From assembly GCF_901875635.1 (NCBI RefSeq), contig NZ_CABFMN010000073.1:155004-219003 (forward strand): 64,000 nt of DNA, in the 5' to 3' direction. The stretch is from Xylophilus ampelinus (GTDB taxonomy: Bacteria > Pseudomonadota > Gammaproteobacteria > Burkholderiales > Burkholderiaceae_C). The position numbers and the translations under genes are program-made. This document shows, piece after piece, positions 11,155 through 19,827 of the stretch. Every line of letters begins with the position of its first letter. The stretch's first letter is position 1. Below the pieces are notes generated by a model. The model did no database searches, had not been told where the DNA came from, and was given only the letters and a program-made list of their open reading frames with translations.

Positions 11155-14100
11155 ATGTTCAAGTGGATCCTCGAAAGCAGCCTGCGCCACCGGTTGCTGG
11201 TCGTCATCGCCAGCCTGGTGGTGATGGCCTACGGCGCCTTCACGCTTGCGCGCACGCCGGTGGACGTGTTCCCCGACCTCAACAAGCCCACCGTGACACT
11301 GATGACCGAGGCCGGCGGCATGGCGGCCGAAGAGGTCGAGCAGCTCATCACCTTCCCGCTGGAGACGAGCATGAACGGGCTGCCCGGCGTGGAATCGGTG
11401 CGCTCGGTGTCCTCGGCCGGCCTGTCCTTCGTGTACGTGACCTTCGACTGGCGCACCGACATCTTCCGCGCGCGCCAACTGGTGTCCGAACGCCTGGGCG
11501 CCATGGAGGAGGCACTGGCGCCGGGCGTCACGCCGCGCATGGGGCCCGTGAGCTCCATCATGGGCGAGATCCTGCAGATCGCCATCCCCGTCGACACGCA
11601 GAAGATCCAGCCTGGCGCTGGGCCGTTCCCAAGCCAGGCTGCGGCCCCACGGGGAGCAGCGAATGAACCGAGCATGGGGGCCTCCTCTCTCATGGCCGTG
11701 CGCGAGTACGCCGACTGGGTGCTGCGCCCGCGGCTGCTGTCGGTGCCCGGCGTGGCGCAGGTCATCCCGATCGGCGGCGAAGTGCGGCAGTTCCAGGTGC
11801 AGCCGAACACGGCGCGCATGTCGGAGCTGGGCATCAGCCACGAACAGCTCGAGGCCGCGCTGCGCAACTTTTCGTCCAACACCTCCGGGGGCTTCCTGGA
11901 GCTCAACGGGCGCGAGTACCTGATCCGTCACCTGGGGCGCACCTCGCGCCTGGACGATCTGCGCCAGCTCGCGCTCACCGCGCGCAACGGCCAGCCGCTG
12001 CTGCTGCACCAGATCGCCGACGTGAGCTTCGCGCCGGCCCTCAAGCGCGGCGATGCGGGCTTCGAGGGCCGGCCGGCCGTCATCCTCGGCGTGCAGAAGC
12101 AGCCCACGGCCGACACCATCGCGGTCACGCGCCAGATCGAGGAGGCGTTGAAGAGCCTCTCCGCTTCGCTGCCCGCCGGCATGGAGGCGCCGCGCGTCAC
12201 CTTCCGCCAGGCCAGCTTCATCGAGGCCTCGATCGGCACCTTGCAGGGCAAGCTCGCCGGCGCGGCCGTGTGCGTGGCGCTGGTGCTGCTGCTCTTCCTC
12301 GGCACGGTGCGGCCGACGCTCATCGCGCTCACGGCGATCCCGGTGTCGATCCTCGTCACGGCACTGGTCTTCCGCTGGTTCGGCATGTCGATCAACACCA
12401 TGACGCTGGGCGGCCTGGCGATCGCGATCGGCGGGCTGGTGGACGACGCGGTGGTCGATGTGGAGAACATCCTGCGCCGCCTGCGCGAAGACCGCCTGCG
12501 TCCGCCGCAGCAGCGCATGCATCCGCTCGCGCTGGTGGCCAAGGCCTCGATGGAGGTGCGCTCGGCCATCCTCTACGCCACGGTGATCATCGTGCTGGTG
12601 TTCCTGCCGCTGTTCGCACTGCCGGGGCTGGAGGGACGCCTGTTCGTGCCGCTGGGCGTGGCCTTCATCGTGTCGACCCTCGCCTCGCTGGGGGTGTCGG
12701 TCACCGTGACGCCCGTGCTCAGCGCCTACCTGCTGCCGCGCATGAAGCGCCTGGAGCACGGCGACACGCGGCTGCTCGCGTGGCTCAAGCGCCACTACCG
12801 GCGCGGGCTCGAAGCGGTCCTCGCACGTCCGCGCGCCGCGCTGGGCGCGGCCGGGGTGGCGGTGGCTGCGGCAGCGCTCGCGGTGCCCTTCTTCCCCACC
12901 ACCTTCCTGCCGCCCTTCAACGAAGGCACGCTGCTCGTCGGCCTGCGGCTGAACCCAGGCGTGACGCTGGCGGACAGCTCGGCCATCGCCCGGCAGGCCG
13001 AGCTGCTGGTGCGCGAGGTGCCCGAGGTGACGCACGTCGGCCGCCGCAGCGGCCGGGCCGAGCTGGACGAGCATGCCGAGGGCGTGCATGTGAGCGAGCT
13101 GGATGTCGGACTGAAGCCGGCCGCCGAGCTCACGCGTTCGATGGCCGAGATCGGCGCCGACATCCGGGCCCGCCTGACGCCCCTGCCCGCGGCCGTCGCA
13201 CTGGGCCAGCCGATCTCGCACCGCATCGACCACATGCTGTCGGGCGTGCGTTCGCAGATTGCGATCAAGCTCTTCGGCGACGACCTGGACACCCTGCGCG
13301 GGCAGGCGGAGGCCCTGCGTGCACGCTTCGCCGCCATCCCCGGCGTCGCGGACCTGGAGGTCGAGAAGCAGGTGCTGGCGCCGCAGATCAAGGTGCGCAT
13401 CGACTACGCCGCGGCCGCGCAGTACGGCGTGCCGGTGCCGAAGGTGCTGGCCACGCTGCAAAGCCTGGTCGAGGGCGAGAAGGTGGCGCAGGTGATCGAG
13501 GGCGGCCGGCGCTTCGCGCTGGTGCTCAGGCTGCCCGAGTCGGCGCGCGGCATCGAGGGCCTGGGCCGGCTGCTGATCGAGACGCCGGACGGACGCATCC
13601 CGCTGTCGAAGATCGCCTCCATCGAAGACGGCGATGGCCCGAACCAGATCAGCCGCGACGACGGCAAGCGCCGCATCGTGCTCTCGGCCAACGCGCAGGG
13701 GCGGCCGCTGTCCGAGGTGGTGGCCGACCTGCGTGCCGCGGTCGCGCAGGTGCGCCTGCCCGAGGGCTACTTCGTCACCCTGGGCGGACAGTTCCAGGCG
13801 CAGGAGGAAGCCTCGCGCCTCGTGGGCCTGCTCTCGCTGGTCTCGCTCACTCTGATGGCCGTGGTGCTCTACAGCCGCTACCGCTCGATGGTGCTGGCCA
13901 CGCTGATCATGGCCAACATCCCGCTGGCGCTGGTCGGTGCGGTGCTGGGGCTGTGGCTGTCGGGCCAGCCGCTGTCGGTGGCGGCGCTGGTGGGCTTCAT
14001 CACCCTTGCGGGCATCTCGGTGCGCAACGGCATCCTGAAGGTGAGCCACTACGTCAACCTCATGCGCTTCGAGGGCGAGGCCTTCGACCTGAAGATGATC

Positions 14101-14355
14101 GTGCGCGGCTCGCTGGAACGCCTGAGCCCGGTGCTGATGACCGCGCTGGTCACCGCCTTCGCGTTGGCGCCGCTCCTGTTCGAGGCGGAGCGTCCAGGCA
14201 CCGAAGTACTGCATCCGGTGGCCGTGGTGATCTTCTGCGGCCTCGTCAGTTCGACGCTGCTCGACACCTTCCTCACACCGGCGCTTTTCTGGCTGTTCGG
14301 CCGCCGCAGCGCCGAGCGGCTGGCGGCGGACGACAGCGACACGCAAGCGCTGTGA
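11155..14355 (+). CDS. czcA: CzcA-like heavy-metal RND efflux pump
   Basis: A 1066-residue inner-membrane proton/metal antiporter of the HME-RND family. Start, transmembrane helix 1 and the porter domain follow the family. The proton-relay motif DDAVVDVENI in helix 4 identifies the divalent-cation (Zn, Co, Cd) subgroup rather than copper or silver pumps. About 26 extra residues at 154-179 (PFPSQAAAPRGAANEP region) interrupt the porter domain between GEILQIAIPVD and VREYADWVLRPRLL, where relatives are continuous. This matches a dispersed repeat inserted in frame (11617-11691). The rest of the protein is intact, so the pump may still work. Confidence 0.94.
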   Translation: MFKWILESSLRHRLLVVIASLVVMAYGAFTLARTPVDVFPDLNKPTVTLMTEAGGMAAEEVEQLITFPLETSMNGLPGVESVRSVSSAGLSFVYVTFDWRTDIFRARQLVSERLGAMEEALAPGVTPRMGPVSSIMGEILQIAIPVDTQKIQPGAGPFPSQAAAPRGAANEPSMGASSLMAVREYADWVLRPRLLSVPGVAQVIPIGGEVRQFQVQPNTARMSELGISHEQLEAALRNFSSNTSGGFLELNGREYLIRHLGRTSRLDDLRQLALTARNGQPLLLHQIADVSFAPALKRGDAGFEGRPAVILGVQKQPTADTIAVTRQIEEALKSLSASLPAGMEAPRVTFRQASFIEASIGTLQGKLAGAAVCVALVLLLFLGTVRPTLIALTAIPVSILVTALVFRWFGMSINTMTLGGLAIAIGGLVDDAVVDVENILRRLREDRLRPPQQRMHPLALVAKASMEVRSAILYATVIIVLVFLPLFALPGLEGRLFVPLGVAFIVSTLASLGVSVTVTPVLSAYLLPRMKRLEHGDTRLLAWLKRHYRRGLEAVLARPRAALGAAGVAVAAAALAVPFFPTTFLPPFNEGTLLVGLRLNPGVTLADSSAIARQAELLVREVPEVTHVGRRSGRAELDEHAEGVHVSELDVGLKPAAELTRSMAEIGADIRARLTPLPAAVALGQPISHRIDHMLSGVRSQIAIKLFGDDLDTLRGQAEALRARFAAIPGVADLEVEKQVLAPQIKVRIDYAAAAQYGVPVPKVLATLQSLVEGEKVAQVIEGGRRFALVLRLPESARGIEGLGRLLIETPDGRIPLSKIASIEDGDGPNQISRDDGKRRIVLSANAQGRPLSEVVADLRAAVAQVRLPEGYFVTLGGQFQAQEEASRLVGLLSLVSLTLMAVVLYSRYRSMVLATLIMANIPLALVGAVLGLWLSGQPLSVAALVGFITLAGISVRNGILKVSHYVNLMRFEGEAFDLKMIVRGSLERLSPVLMTALVTAFALAPLLFEAERPGTEVLHPVAVVIFCGLVSSTLLDTFLTPALFWLFGRRSAERLAADDSDTQAL
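11617..11691 (+). repeat. Dispersed element family 2 inserted in frame in czcA
   Basis: The segment has GGGCCGTTCCCAAG, then GCGGCCCCACGGGGAGCAGC, then CCGAGCATGGGGGCC. The same order of blocks is seen at 56573-56655 (GGGCCGCCCCAAG, GCGCCCCCTTGGAGGCAGC, GGGAGCGTGGGACC). It is a multiple of three within czcA and keeps the frame open. Confidence 0.7.
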
Positions 14356-14396
14356 GCACCCATCCCGTTTTCTTCCATCCTCGAAAGGCCGACACC

Positions 14397-14780
14397 ATGC
14401 AACGCCAACGCCTGTCCATCACCCTCCTCGCGGCCAGCCTTTGGGTCGCCACGGCCGCGAATGCGGCCGGCAACCACGACCACGCGCCGCAGCACGGCGG
14501 CATCGTGGCCGAGGCGCAGGGCGCCGACTACGAGCTGGTCGCCACGCCCACGCAGATGCGCCTGTACCTGCGCGACCATGGCAAGCCGCTGGACCTGGCG
14601 CAGGCCAGTGCGCGCGTGACCCTGCTCAGCGGCGCGGACCGGCAGGAGGTGGAGCTCAAGCCCGCCGGCGACCGGCTCGAGGCCGCGGGTAACTTCAAGG
14701 TCGGCCCCGGCACCAAAGCAGTGGCCGTCGCGCAGCGCGCCGGCAAGTCGTTGGGCAGCGCACGCTTCACGCTCAAGTGA
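14397..14780 (+). CDS. Small His-rich periplasmic protein at the end of the czc cluster
   Basis: A 127-residue protein with a signal peptide (LLAASLWVATAANA) and a mature N-terminus NHDHAPQHGG that could bind metal. It is followed by a compact beta-rich domain with a Lys-rich end. It starts 41 bases after czcA. Similar small proteins close czc-type clusters in related bacteria, according to my recollection, but no function is established. The likely role is periplasmic metal binding or supply to the CzcCBA pump, inferred from context and the His motif. Confidence 0.82.
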   Translation: MQRQRLSITLLAASLWVATAANAAGNHDHAPQHGGIVAEAQGADYELVATPTQMRLYLRDHGKPLDLAQASARVTLLSGADRQEVELKPAGDRLEAAGNFKVGPGTKAVAVAQRAGKSLGSARFTLK

Positions 14781-14843
14781 GGGTCGCGCCCCGGCGCGTC
14801 CAGTTCATTGCTTTTGTCATTTATTTTGATTGACAATGGCAAC

Positions 14844-15776
14844 ATGAATGCCGTTCCCGTTTCGACCCCGCAGGTCAAGGCCGTGCGCCGCTTCAACCGT
14901 TTCTTCACCCGCCGCATCGGCGTGCTCGACCCCTATCTGGGCAACGAGCTGTCGCTGACCGACGTGCGCGTGATGTACGAACTGGCGCACCGCGACGGCC
15001 TGAGCGCGGCCGTGTTGCAGCGCGAACTGGAGCTCGATGGCGGGTACCTGAGCCGCATCCTCAAGCGCTTCGAGAGCGCGGGCTGGCTGCGGCGCACGCC
15101 CAACCCGGCGGACGCGCGGCAGAGCCTGCTGCACCTCACCGAGGCGGGCCATGCAGCCTTCGCGCCGCTGCAGCAGAAGTCGCGCGAAGAGGCGGCAGCG
15201 CTGCTGGCACCGCTGGCGCCAGCGCAGCGCGCCGAGGCGGTGGCGGCCATGGCGCGCATCGAGGCGCTGCTCGACGCGCCGTCGGCACGACCGACGCGCA
15301 CGGTGCTGCTGCGCGACCCGGTGCCCGGCGACATCGGCTGGGTGGTGCAGCAGCACGGCGAGGTCTATGCCCGCGAGTACGGCTGGAACATCGAGTTCGA
15401 AGCGCTCGTGGCCGACATCGCGGCGCAGTTCGTGCGCAAGTTCCAGCCGCAGTGGGAGAAGTGCTGGGTCGCCGAGCTCGACGGCGAACGCGTCGGCGCG
15501 ATCTTCACGGTACGCAAGTCGGCGACCATCGCGCAACTGCGCATGCTGATCCTGGCACCCCATGCGCGCGGCCTGGGTCTCGGCGCGCGCCTCACCGACG
15601 AGGCCATCGGCTTCGCGCGTGCCAGGGGCTACCGCAAGATGGTGCTGTGGACCAACAGCTGCCTCACCGCCGCGCGCGGCATCTATGCCAAGCGCGGCTT
15701 CGTGCTCGACAAGTCCGAACCCTACGAGGGTTTCGGCCAGCAACTGGTCGGGGAGACCTGGTCGCTGCGGCTGTAG
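14844..15776 (+). CDS. MarR-type winged-helix fused to GNAT acetyltransferase
   Basis: A 310-residue two-domain protein. Residues 1 to about 145 form a MarR-like winged helix (LSAAVLQRELELDGGYLSRILKRF as recognition part, then the wing RRTPNPADARQS). Residues about 150-310 form a GNAT domain with the acetyl-CoA loop RGLGLGARL. Such fusions are known in the MarR/GNAT family; targets are usually unknown. ATG 14844 was chosen because the upstream in-frame part lies in an AT-rich promoter-like segment (TTGCTTTTG..TTGACAAT). It is on the same strand as the czc cluster, but no link is shown. Confidence 0.9.
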   Translation: MNAVPVSTPQVKAVRRFNRFFTRRIGVLDPYLGNELSLTDVRVMYELAHRDGLSAAVLQRELELDGGYLSRILKRFESAGWLRRTPNPADARQSLLHLTEAGHAAFAPLQQKSREEAAALLAPLAPAQRAEAVAAMARIEALLDAPSARPTRTVLLRDPVPGDIGWVVQQHGEVYAREYGWNIEFEALVADIAAQFVRKFQPQWEKCWVAELDGERVGAIFTVRKSATIAQLRMLILAPHARGLGLGARLTDEAIGFARARGYRKMVLWTNSCLTAARGIYAKRGFVLDKSEPYEGFGQQLVGETWSLRL

Positions 15777-15794
15777 CAGCCGCAGCGGCGTGGG

Positions 15795-16400
15795 TCAGCG
15801 GCGCTCGATGATCTGGCCGCGCAGTTCGCCGGCGGGATTGCGCTCGGTGTGGATGTTGACGTACCAACGACCGGCCAGCAGGTCGGCCCGCTGCGCCGGA
15901 GTGAGCGTCAGGCGGCCTTCGTAGGGGACGTTGTAGGGGCCGTTGAGCGTGACCACGGGCGGTGCATTGCCGCCGACGTCGGCCGGGCCGTGGAAGTGCG
16001 CCGCGGTGACCGGTCCGCTGAGGTTGGAGAAGGTGAGGCGGAAGCGGAACAGGCCGCTCTCGCGGTCGAGCACGGCATCCAGCGTGCCGGTGCCCATGCT
16101 GTAGACAGGCGGCACCTCGTTGCGGCCGTCGAGCCGGGTGCTGAAGGCCGCCAGCTGCGGCTCGCGCACTGCGGGTGCAGCCTGCGGCGGCACCGGGGTG
16201 GGCGTGGCCTGCGGCTGCATCGGTTGCGGCGGCGGCACCTGCTGCGGGTACGGCATCGGTGGCGGCACCCGGCGCGGCGGCTCGTCGAGCGACACCGAAG
16301 TGCAGCCGGCGAGCACGGCCGCGGCGAGCGCGGTGGCCCCCGCGCCGCGGCATGCCGTCATGAACGAGGGAAAACGGGAGAGGTTCAGGTGGGCAGGCAT
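15795..16400 (-). CDS. CHRD-domain lipoprotein
   Basis: A protein of about 201 residues. The N-terminal signal ends in the lipobox LAGC, followed by a Pro/Gln-rich linker (residues about 40-75) and a CHRD domain recognisable by GRNEVPPVYSMGTG, HFHGPADVG and WYVNIHTERNPAGELRGQI. CHRD domains occur in chordin and in many bacterial secreted proteins of unknown role. The start at 16400 has an AAGGTGG site; ATG 16361 would give a shorter, more standard lipoprotein signal and is a real alternative. The gene is convergent with the MarR-GNAT gene, 18 bases from its stop. Confidence 0.85.
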   Translation of the reverse strand: MPAHLNLSRFPSFMTACRGAGATALAAAVLAGCTSVSLDEPPRRVPPPMPYPQQVPPPQPMQPQATPTPVPPQAAPAVREPQLAAFSTRLDGRNEVPPVYSMGTGTLDAVLDRESGLFRFRLTFSNLSGPVTAAHFHGPADVGGNAPPVVTLNGPYNVPYEGRLTLTPAQRADLLAGRWYVNIHTERNPAGELRGQIIERR

Positions 16401-16496
16401 GGCCGCCACCTTATCACTCCCGAACGACGATTTCGCCATCGCCGCGCTCGGCGCGCGCCGCCTCCCGTTGTAGGCGGAAGCCGCACACACCCACGG

Positions 16497-17279
16497 TCAC
16501 TGCATGAACCAGCCGTGGCTCACGACCATCGACTGACCGGTCAGCGCGTTGGTCGGGAAGGCGGCGAACAGCAGCGCCACCTGGGCCACGTCGTCGGTGG
16601 TGGTGAATTCGCCGTCCACCGTCTCCTTGAGCATCACGTTCTTGACCACCTCTTCCTCGGTGATGCCAAGCGTCTTGGCCTGCTCGGGGATCTGCTTCTC
16701 GACCAGCGGCGTGCGCACGAAGCCCGGGCAGATCACGTTGGCGGCCACGCCGTGCTTGGCGCCCTCCTTGGCGACCGTCTTGGCCAGGCCGATCAGGCCG
16801 TGCTTGGCCGTCACATAGGGCGCCTTCAGGAGCGACGCTTCCTTGGAGTGCACCGAGCCCATGTAGATCACGCGCCCGCCGCGCCCCTGGGCATACATGT
16901 GCTTGAGGCAGGCCTTGGTCGTGAGGAAGGCGCCGTCGAGGTGGATGGCGAGCATCTTCTTCCAGTCGGCGAAAGTGAATTCCTCCACCGGGTGGACGAT
17001 CTGGATGCCGGCGTTGCTCACCAGGATATCGATGCCGCCGAAGGCCTTCACGGCCTCCTCGACCGAGGCGTTGACCTGGTCCTCGCTGGTCACGTCCACC
17101 GCCACGCCGACCGCCTGCGCGCCCGAGGCCTTCAGCTCGGCGGCCGTGGCGTCGGCCGCCTCCTTGTTCAGGTCGGCGATGACGATCTTGGCGCCCTCGC
17201 GGGCGTAGACGATGGCGATCTCCTTGCCGATGCCGCTGGCCGAGCCGGTGATGTAGGCGACCTTGTCCTTGAGTTGCAT
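16497..17279 (-). CDS. bdhA: 3-hydroxybutyrate dehydrogenase (SDR family)
   Basis: A 260-residue short-chain dehydrogenase. It shows the NAD-binding motif [12 protein letters not shown], the NAG motif (SNAGIQ), catalytic Ser in GSVHSKEAS and the YVTAKHG Tyr/Lys pair. The PHPVEEF-like segment and C-terminal HGWFMQ agree with D-3-hydroxybutyrate dehydrogenases, which oxidise 3-hydroxybutyrate to acetoacetate with NAD. The acetoacetate decarboxylase-like gene lies upstream on the same strand, so substrate and product fit together. A long hairpin repeat separates the two genes. Confidence 0.9.
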   Translation of the reverse strand: MQLKDKVAYITGSASGIGKEIAIVYAREGAKIVIADLNKEAADATAAELKASGAQAVGVAVDVTSEDQVNASVEEAVKAFGGIDILVSNAGIQIVHPVEEFTFADWKKMLAIHLDGAFLTTKACLKHMYAQGRGGRVIYMGSVHSKEASLLKAPYVTAKHGLIGLAKTVAKEGAKHGVAANVICPGFVRTPLVEKQIPEQAKTLGITEEEVVKNVMLKETVDGEFTTTDDVAQVALLFAAFPTNALTGQSMVVSHGWFMQ

Positions 17280-17321
17280 GGTGGTTCCTTGAGAGGGTGA
17301 GAGAAATCGGGATCGGCCTTC

Positions 17322-17418
17322 CATACGCGAAGGACGCGAAGGTTTCGCAAAGGGCGCGAAAAAACCAATTCAATGAATCTTTTGCGTTCTTCGCGCGACC
17401 TTCGCGCCCTTCGCGTAC
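17322..17418. repeat. Long imperfect palindrome (family 3), copy 1
   Basis: The left arm (about 17322-17361, with CGCGAAGGACGCGAAGG) and the right arm (about 17379-17418, with CCTTCGCGCCCTTCGCG) are imperfect complements around an AT-rich centre. Each arm is itself built of repeated GCGAAGG-like units. It fills most of the gap between two minus-strand genes. A related palindrome lies at 35495-35612. Confidence 0.8.
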
Positions 17419-17437
17419 GGATGTCCGTATTGAAACG

Positions 17438-18187
17438 TCATGCCAGGTAATCGCGCTCCACGGTCCCCAGCGCCAGCGTCATGTCGGCGATGTAGTGCAC
17501 GGCCGACAGCACCTCGAGCACCGGCAACTGTGCCACCGGCGCCAGTGCGTGCGAGTGCAGTTCGAGCGACGCCGGGCCGGTCCAGGCGCCCTTGAGCTGC
17601 ACGTCGACCATGTGGTAGCGCACCAGTTCGCAGATGCGGGGCGTGCCGTCGACGTGGGGAATGATCTTGAGCAGGAAGTTGGGCTGCGCGATGCCCGCAA
17701 GAATGGGGCCGGCCTCCAGCGTGCGGTGCTTGAAGCCCATGGTGGCGGTGGCCACGCGCACCTTGCCGTAGTCGAGCGTGCCGACGATGGTGTCGGTCTC
17801 GTAGGTGAAGGCCGGCGACGCCAGCTTCTTCGGGAAGCCCCAGAGCTCGCGCCCGCCGGCGATCGGCGGGTGGTCGTTCAGGTACATGGCATGCACGTAG
17901 GCGCCCTGCTCCAGCCCGCGTTCGGTGCGCAGCTGCACCGGAATGACCTGGCCCGACTCGGTGTAGTCGCCGAAGCCGGTCGAATCGGGCATGCGGATGA
18001 ACTCGTACTTCACCACCGGCTCCACGATCTCCAGCGGCTCGGGCACCACGGCGCGCAGCGCCTCGGGATCGGTGCGGTAGGTGACGACCAGGAACTCGCG
18101 GTCGACGAAGCGATACGGCCCGGGCGGAAAGGCCGGGCTGGTGAAGGGCATGGCGAAGGCGCGCTCGCGCAGGTCGGAGGCATTCAT
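17438..18187 (-). CDS. adc: Acetoacetate decarboxylase-family protein
   Basis: A 249-residue protein of the ADC family. The motif [12 protein letters not shown] carries the Lys expected to form the Schiff base with acetoacetate, and the preceding Glu/Arg-rich strand is as in the family. The enzyme converts acetoacetate to acetone and CO2; some relatives instead act on other oxo acids. ATG 18187 gives the usual N-terminus. It sits between a patatin-like gene and 3-hydroxybutyrate dehydrogenase, all on the minus strand, suggesting a shared role in ketone-body or polyhydroxybutyrate breakdown. Confidence 0.88.
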   Translation of the reverse strand: MNASDLRERAFAMPFTSPAFPPGPYRFVDREFLVVTYRTDPEALRAVVPEPLEIVEPVVKYEFIRMPDSTGFGDYTESGQVIPVQLRTERGLEQGAYVHAMYLNDHPPIAGGRELWGFPKKLASPAFTYETDTIVGTLDYGKVRVATATMGFKHRTLEAGPILAGIAQPNFLLKIIPHVDGTPRICELVRYHMVDVQLKGAWTGPASLELHSHALAPVAQLPVLEVLSAVHYIADMTLALGTVERDYLA

Positions 18188-18300
18188 GGGCAGGAGGGCG
18201 GGATGGAAGGATGCAGGATGTGTGACAACCGAGCCCCCAGCTTCAACGCCGCACCTTAGGGGAAACTGAACCGTCCGCTTCGCGCCTGCCCGTCGCTCCG

Positions 18301-18367
18301 ACTTCCAAGCCGAATTGCGCCGCAACGCCCGCCCCGTCTGCGCGAGCAGCTATCTTTTTCGTAGCAT
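18301..18367 (-). repeat. Dispersed element family 1, copy C
   Basis: This is an inverted copy. Read on the minus strand it begins ATGCTACGAAAAAGATAGC, continues with TGCTCGCGCAGACG and the inner GGGCGGGCGTTGC, and ends AATTCGGCTTGGAAGT. It lies between the patatin-like gene (stop 18384) and the acetoacetate decarboxylase-like gene, starting 17 bases after the patatin stop. Confidence 0.85.
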
Positions 18368-18383
18368 CCGAGCGCGGCGCAGT

Positions 18384-19634
18384 TCAGACCGCCGGGCCGG
18401 GATGGCGAACGCGCGCCACGTCCGGCTCGCTCAGGTCGTAGGTGGTCACGCCGCCGGCCTGCGCCGTGGGGCGCAGCCATTCCGGATGCTGCAGGGTGAT
18501 GCGCATGTCGCGCGCACCGCTCTCCCAGTGCTCGTCGACGGTGAGGCGCGAGAACTCGTAGTCCTTCGAGTCGAGCTCGTAGGGCTTGTGGCGGTAGATG
18601 AGGTGGACGATGTCGATCGGCTCGCTCTTGAGGTGCGCGCACAGAGCGGCCACGTCGGGCTCCCGGCGCAGGTGTGCGGGCAGGCGTTCCAGCAGCCCCG
18701 CCAGCGCCTGCTGCAGATTCACGTTGGCGGCCAGGGCGTCGGTGTTCATGCGGGTGCGGCTGGAGTACTGGATGTCCTTCTGCCGCGCCGCCACCTCGCC
18801 CAGGGTGCGCGGCATCGTGCCGCGGGCGCTGAACAGGTCGACCTGCAGCACCAGCAGCCGCCGGCTGCGCACGTGCTCGTCGAGCACGTACTGCAACGGC
18901 GTGTTCGACACGATGCCGCCGTCCCAGTAGTCCTCGCCGTCGATGTGCACCGGCGGAAAGCCCGGCGGCAACGCGCCGCTGGCCATGATGTGCTCGGGCC
19001 GGATCGTGGTCGTGCCGTTGTCGAAGTACACGATGTTGCCGGTGCGCACGTTCGCGGCGCCGACCGAGAAGCGCATCTCGCGGCGGTTGATGCGGTCGAA
19101 GTCGACCAGCCGCTCCAGCGTGGCCTTGAGCGGGCTGGTGTCGTAGTAGCTCAGCATGGGCGCCGCCGCGCCCATCATCAGCGCGGGGCTCATGCGCGGC
19201 TCGAAGAAGCCCGGGATGCCCAGCGCCACGGCGGCGCCGGCGCTCCACTGGTTGAGCCAGCTGCGCTCGCCGGCCCAGCCCGGCAGCATCTGGCCCGGCG
19301 CCGAGGACACGAGGTGCCAGAACTCGCGCAGCCGCGCCACGCGATGCTCGGGCGCGTTGCCGGCGATCAGCGCGGCGTTGATGGCGCCGATCGACACGCC
19401 GGCCACCCAATCCATGTCCTTGTGGCGCTCGAACAGCGCCTCGTACACGCCGGCCTGGTAGGCGCCGAGGGCGCCGCCGCCCTGCAGCACCAGGGCCTTG
19501 GTGGCCGCGGCGGCGGCTTCGTCGGGCGAGGCGACCACGGGCCGGGGTGCGACGAGGGCTGTGGCGGGTCCAGGAGCGGGGGAAGCCGGGGCGAGTGGCG
19601 CGCGCGATGCGCGGGTGCGGCGGGAAGCGGTCAT
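18384..19634 (-). CDS. Patatin-like phospholipase
   Basis: A 416-residue patatin-family serine hydrolase. The oxyanion loop GGGALGAYQAGV, nucleophile GVSIG and catalytic DGG (YWDGGIVSNTPL) of the Ser-Asp dyad are all present. A C-terminal part (about residues 300-400) is shared by the longer bacterial patatins that contain DUF3734. The N-terminal 50 residues are Ala/Pro-rich and probably disordered; no signal peptide is evident. Upstream in-frame starts exist but are in sequence without coding character. It leads the set with acetoacetate decarboxylase and 3-hydroxybutyrate dehydrogenase. Activity on phospholipid, or on poly-hydroxybutyrate granules, is possible but not shown. Confidence 0.9.
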   Translation of the reverse strand: MTASRRTRASRAPLAPASPAPGPATALVAPRPVVASPDEAAAAATKALVLQGGGALGAYQAGVYEALFERHKDMDWVAGVSIGAINAALIAGNAPEHRVARLREFWHLVSSAPGQMLPGWAGERSWLNQWSAGAAVALGIPGFFEPRMSPALMMGAAAPMLSYYDTSPLKATLERLVDFDRINRREMRFSVGAANVRTGNIVYFDNGTTTIRPEHIMASGALPPGFPPVHIDGEDYWDGGIVSNTPLQYVLDEHVRSRRLLVLQVDLFSARGTMPRTLGEVAARQKDIQYSSRTRMNTDALAANVNLQQALAGLLERLPAHLRREPDVAALCAHLKSEPIDIVHLIYRHKPYELDSKDYEFSRLTVDEHWESGARDMRITLQHPEWLRPTAQAGGVTTYDLSEPDVARVRHPGPAV

Positions 19635-19827
19635 GGGCGCATTGGACACGAGCGGGCACCTTCGGTTCAGTGCCCGGCTGCGGGCCAGCGCGCGGCAGAA
19701 GGCATTCAGCGCGCTTTTTCCCATCGTTACGGCCGCGCGATGGACGCCGCCCATCGATCCTGCTATTGTTTGTGGACGGCGTACACAAAACATCGCCGGC
19801 CCTAACCCGCCTGTCCAAGGAGTCCCC

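Noticed and set aside
9679..14346. Minus-strand reading frame of 1555 codons across the czc cluster.
   Set aside because: Composition is Arg/His/Gln-rich with no domain motifs, and it is antisense to czcA and czcB, which have clear family features.
17322..17418. Tandem GCGAAGG-like units considered as a CRISPR array.
   Set aside because: Units are short, irregular and arranged as two complementary arms, with no constant-length spacers and no cas genes.
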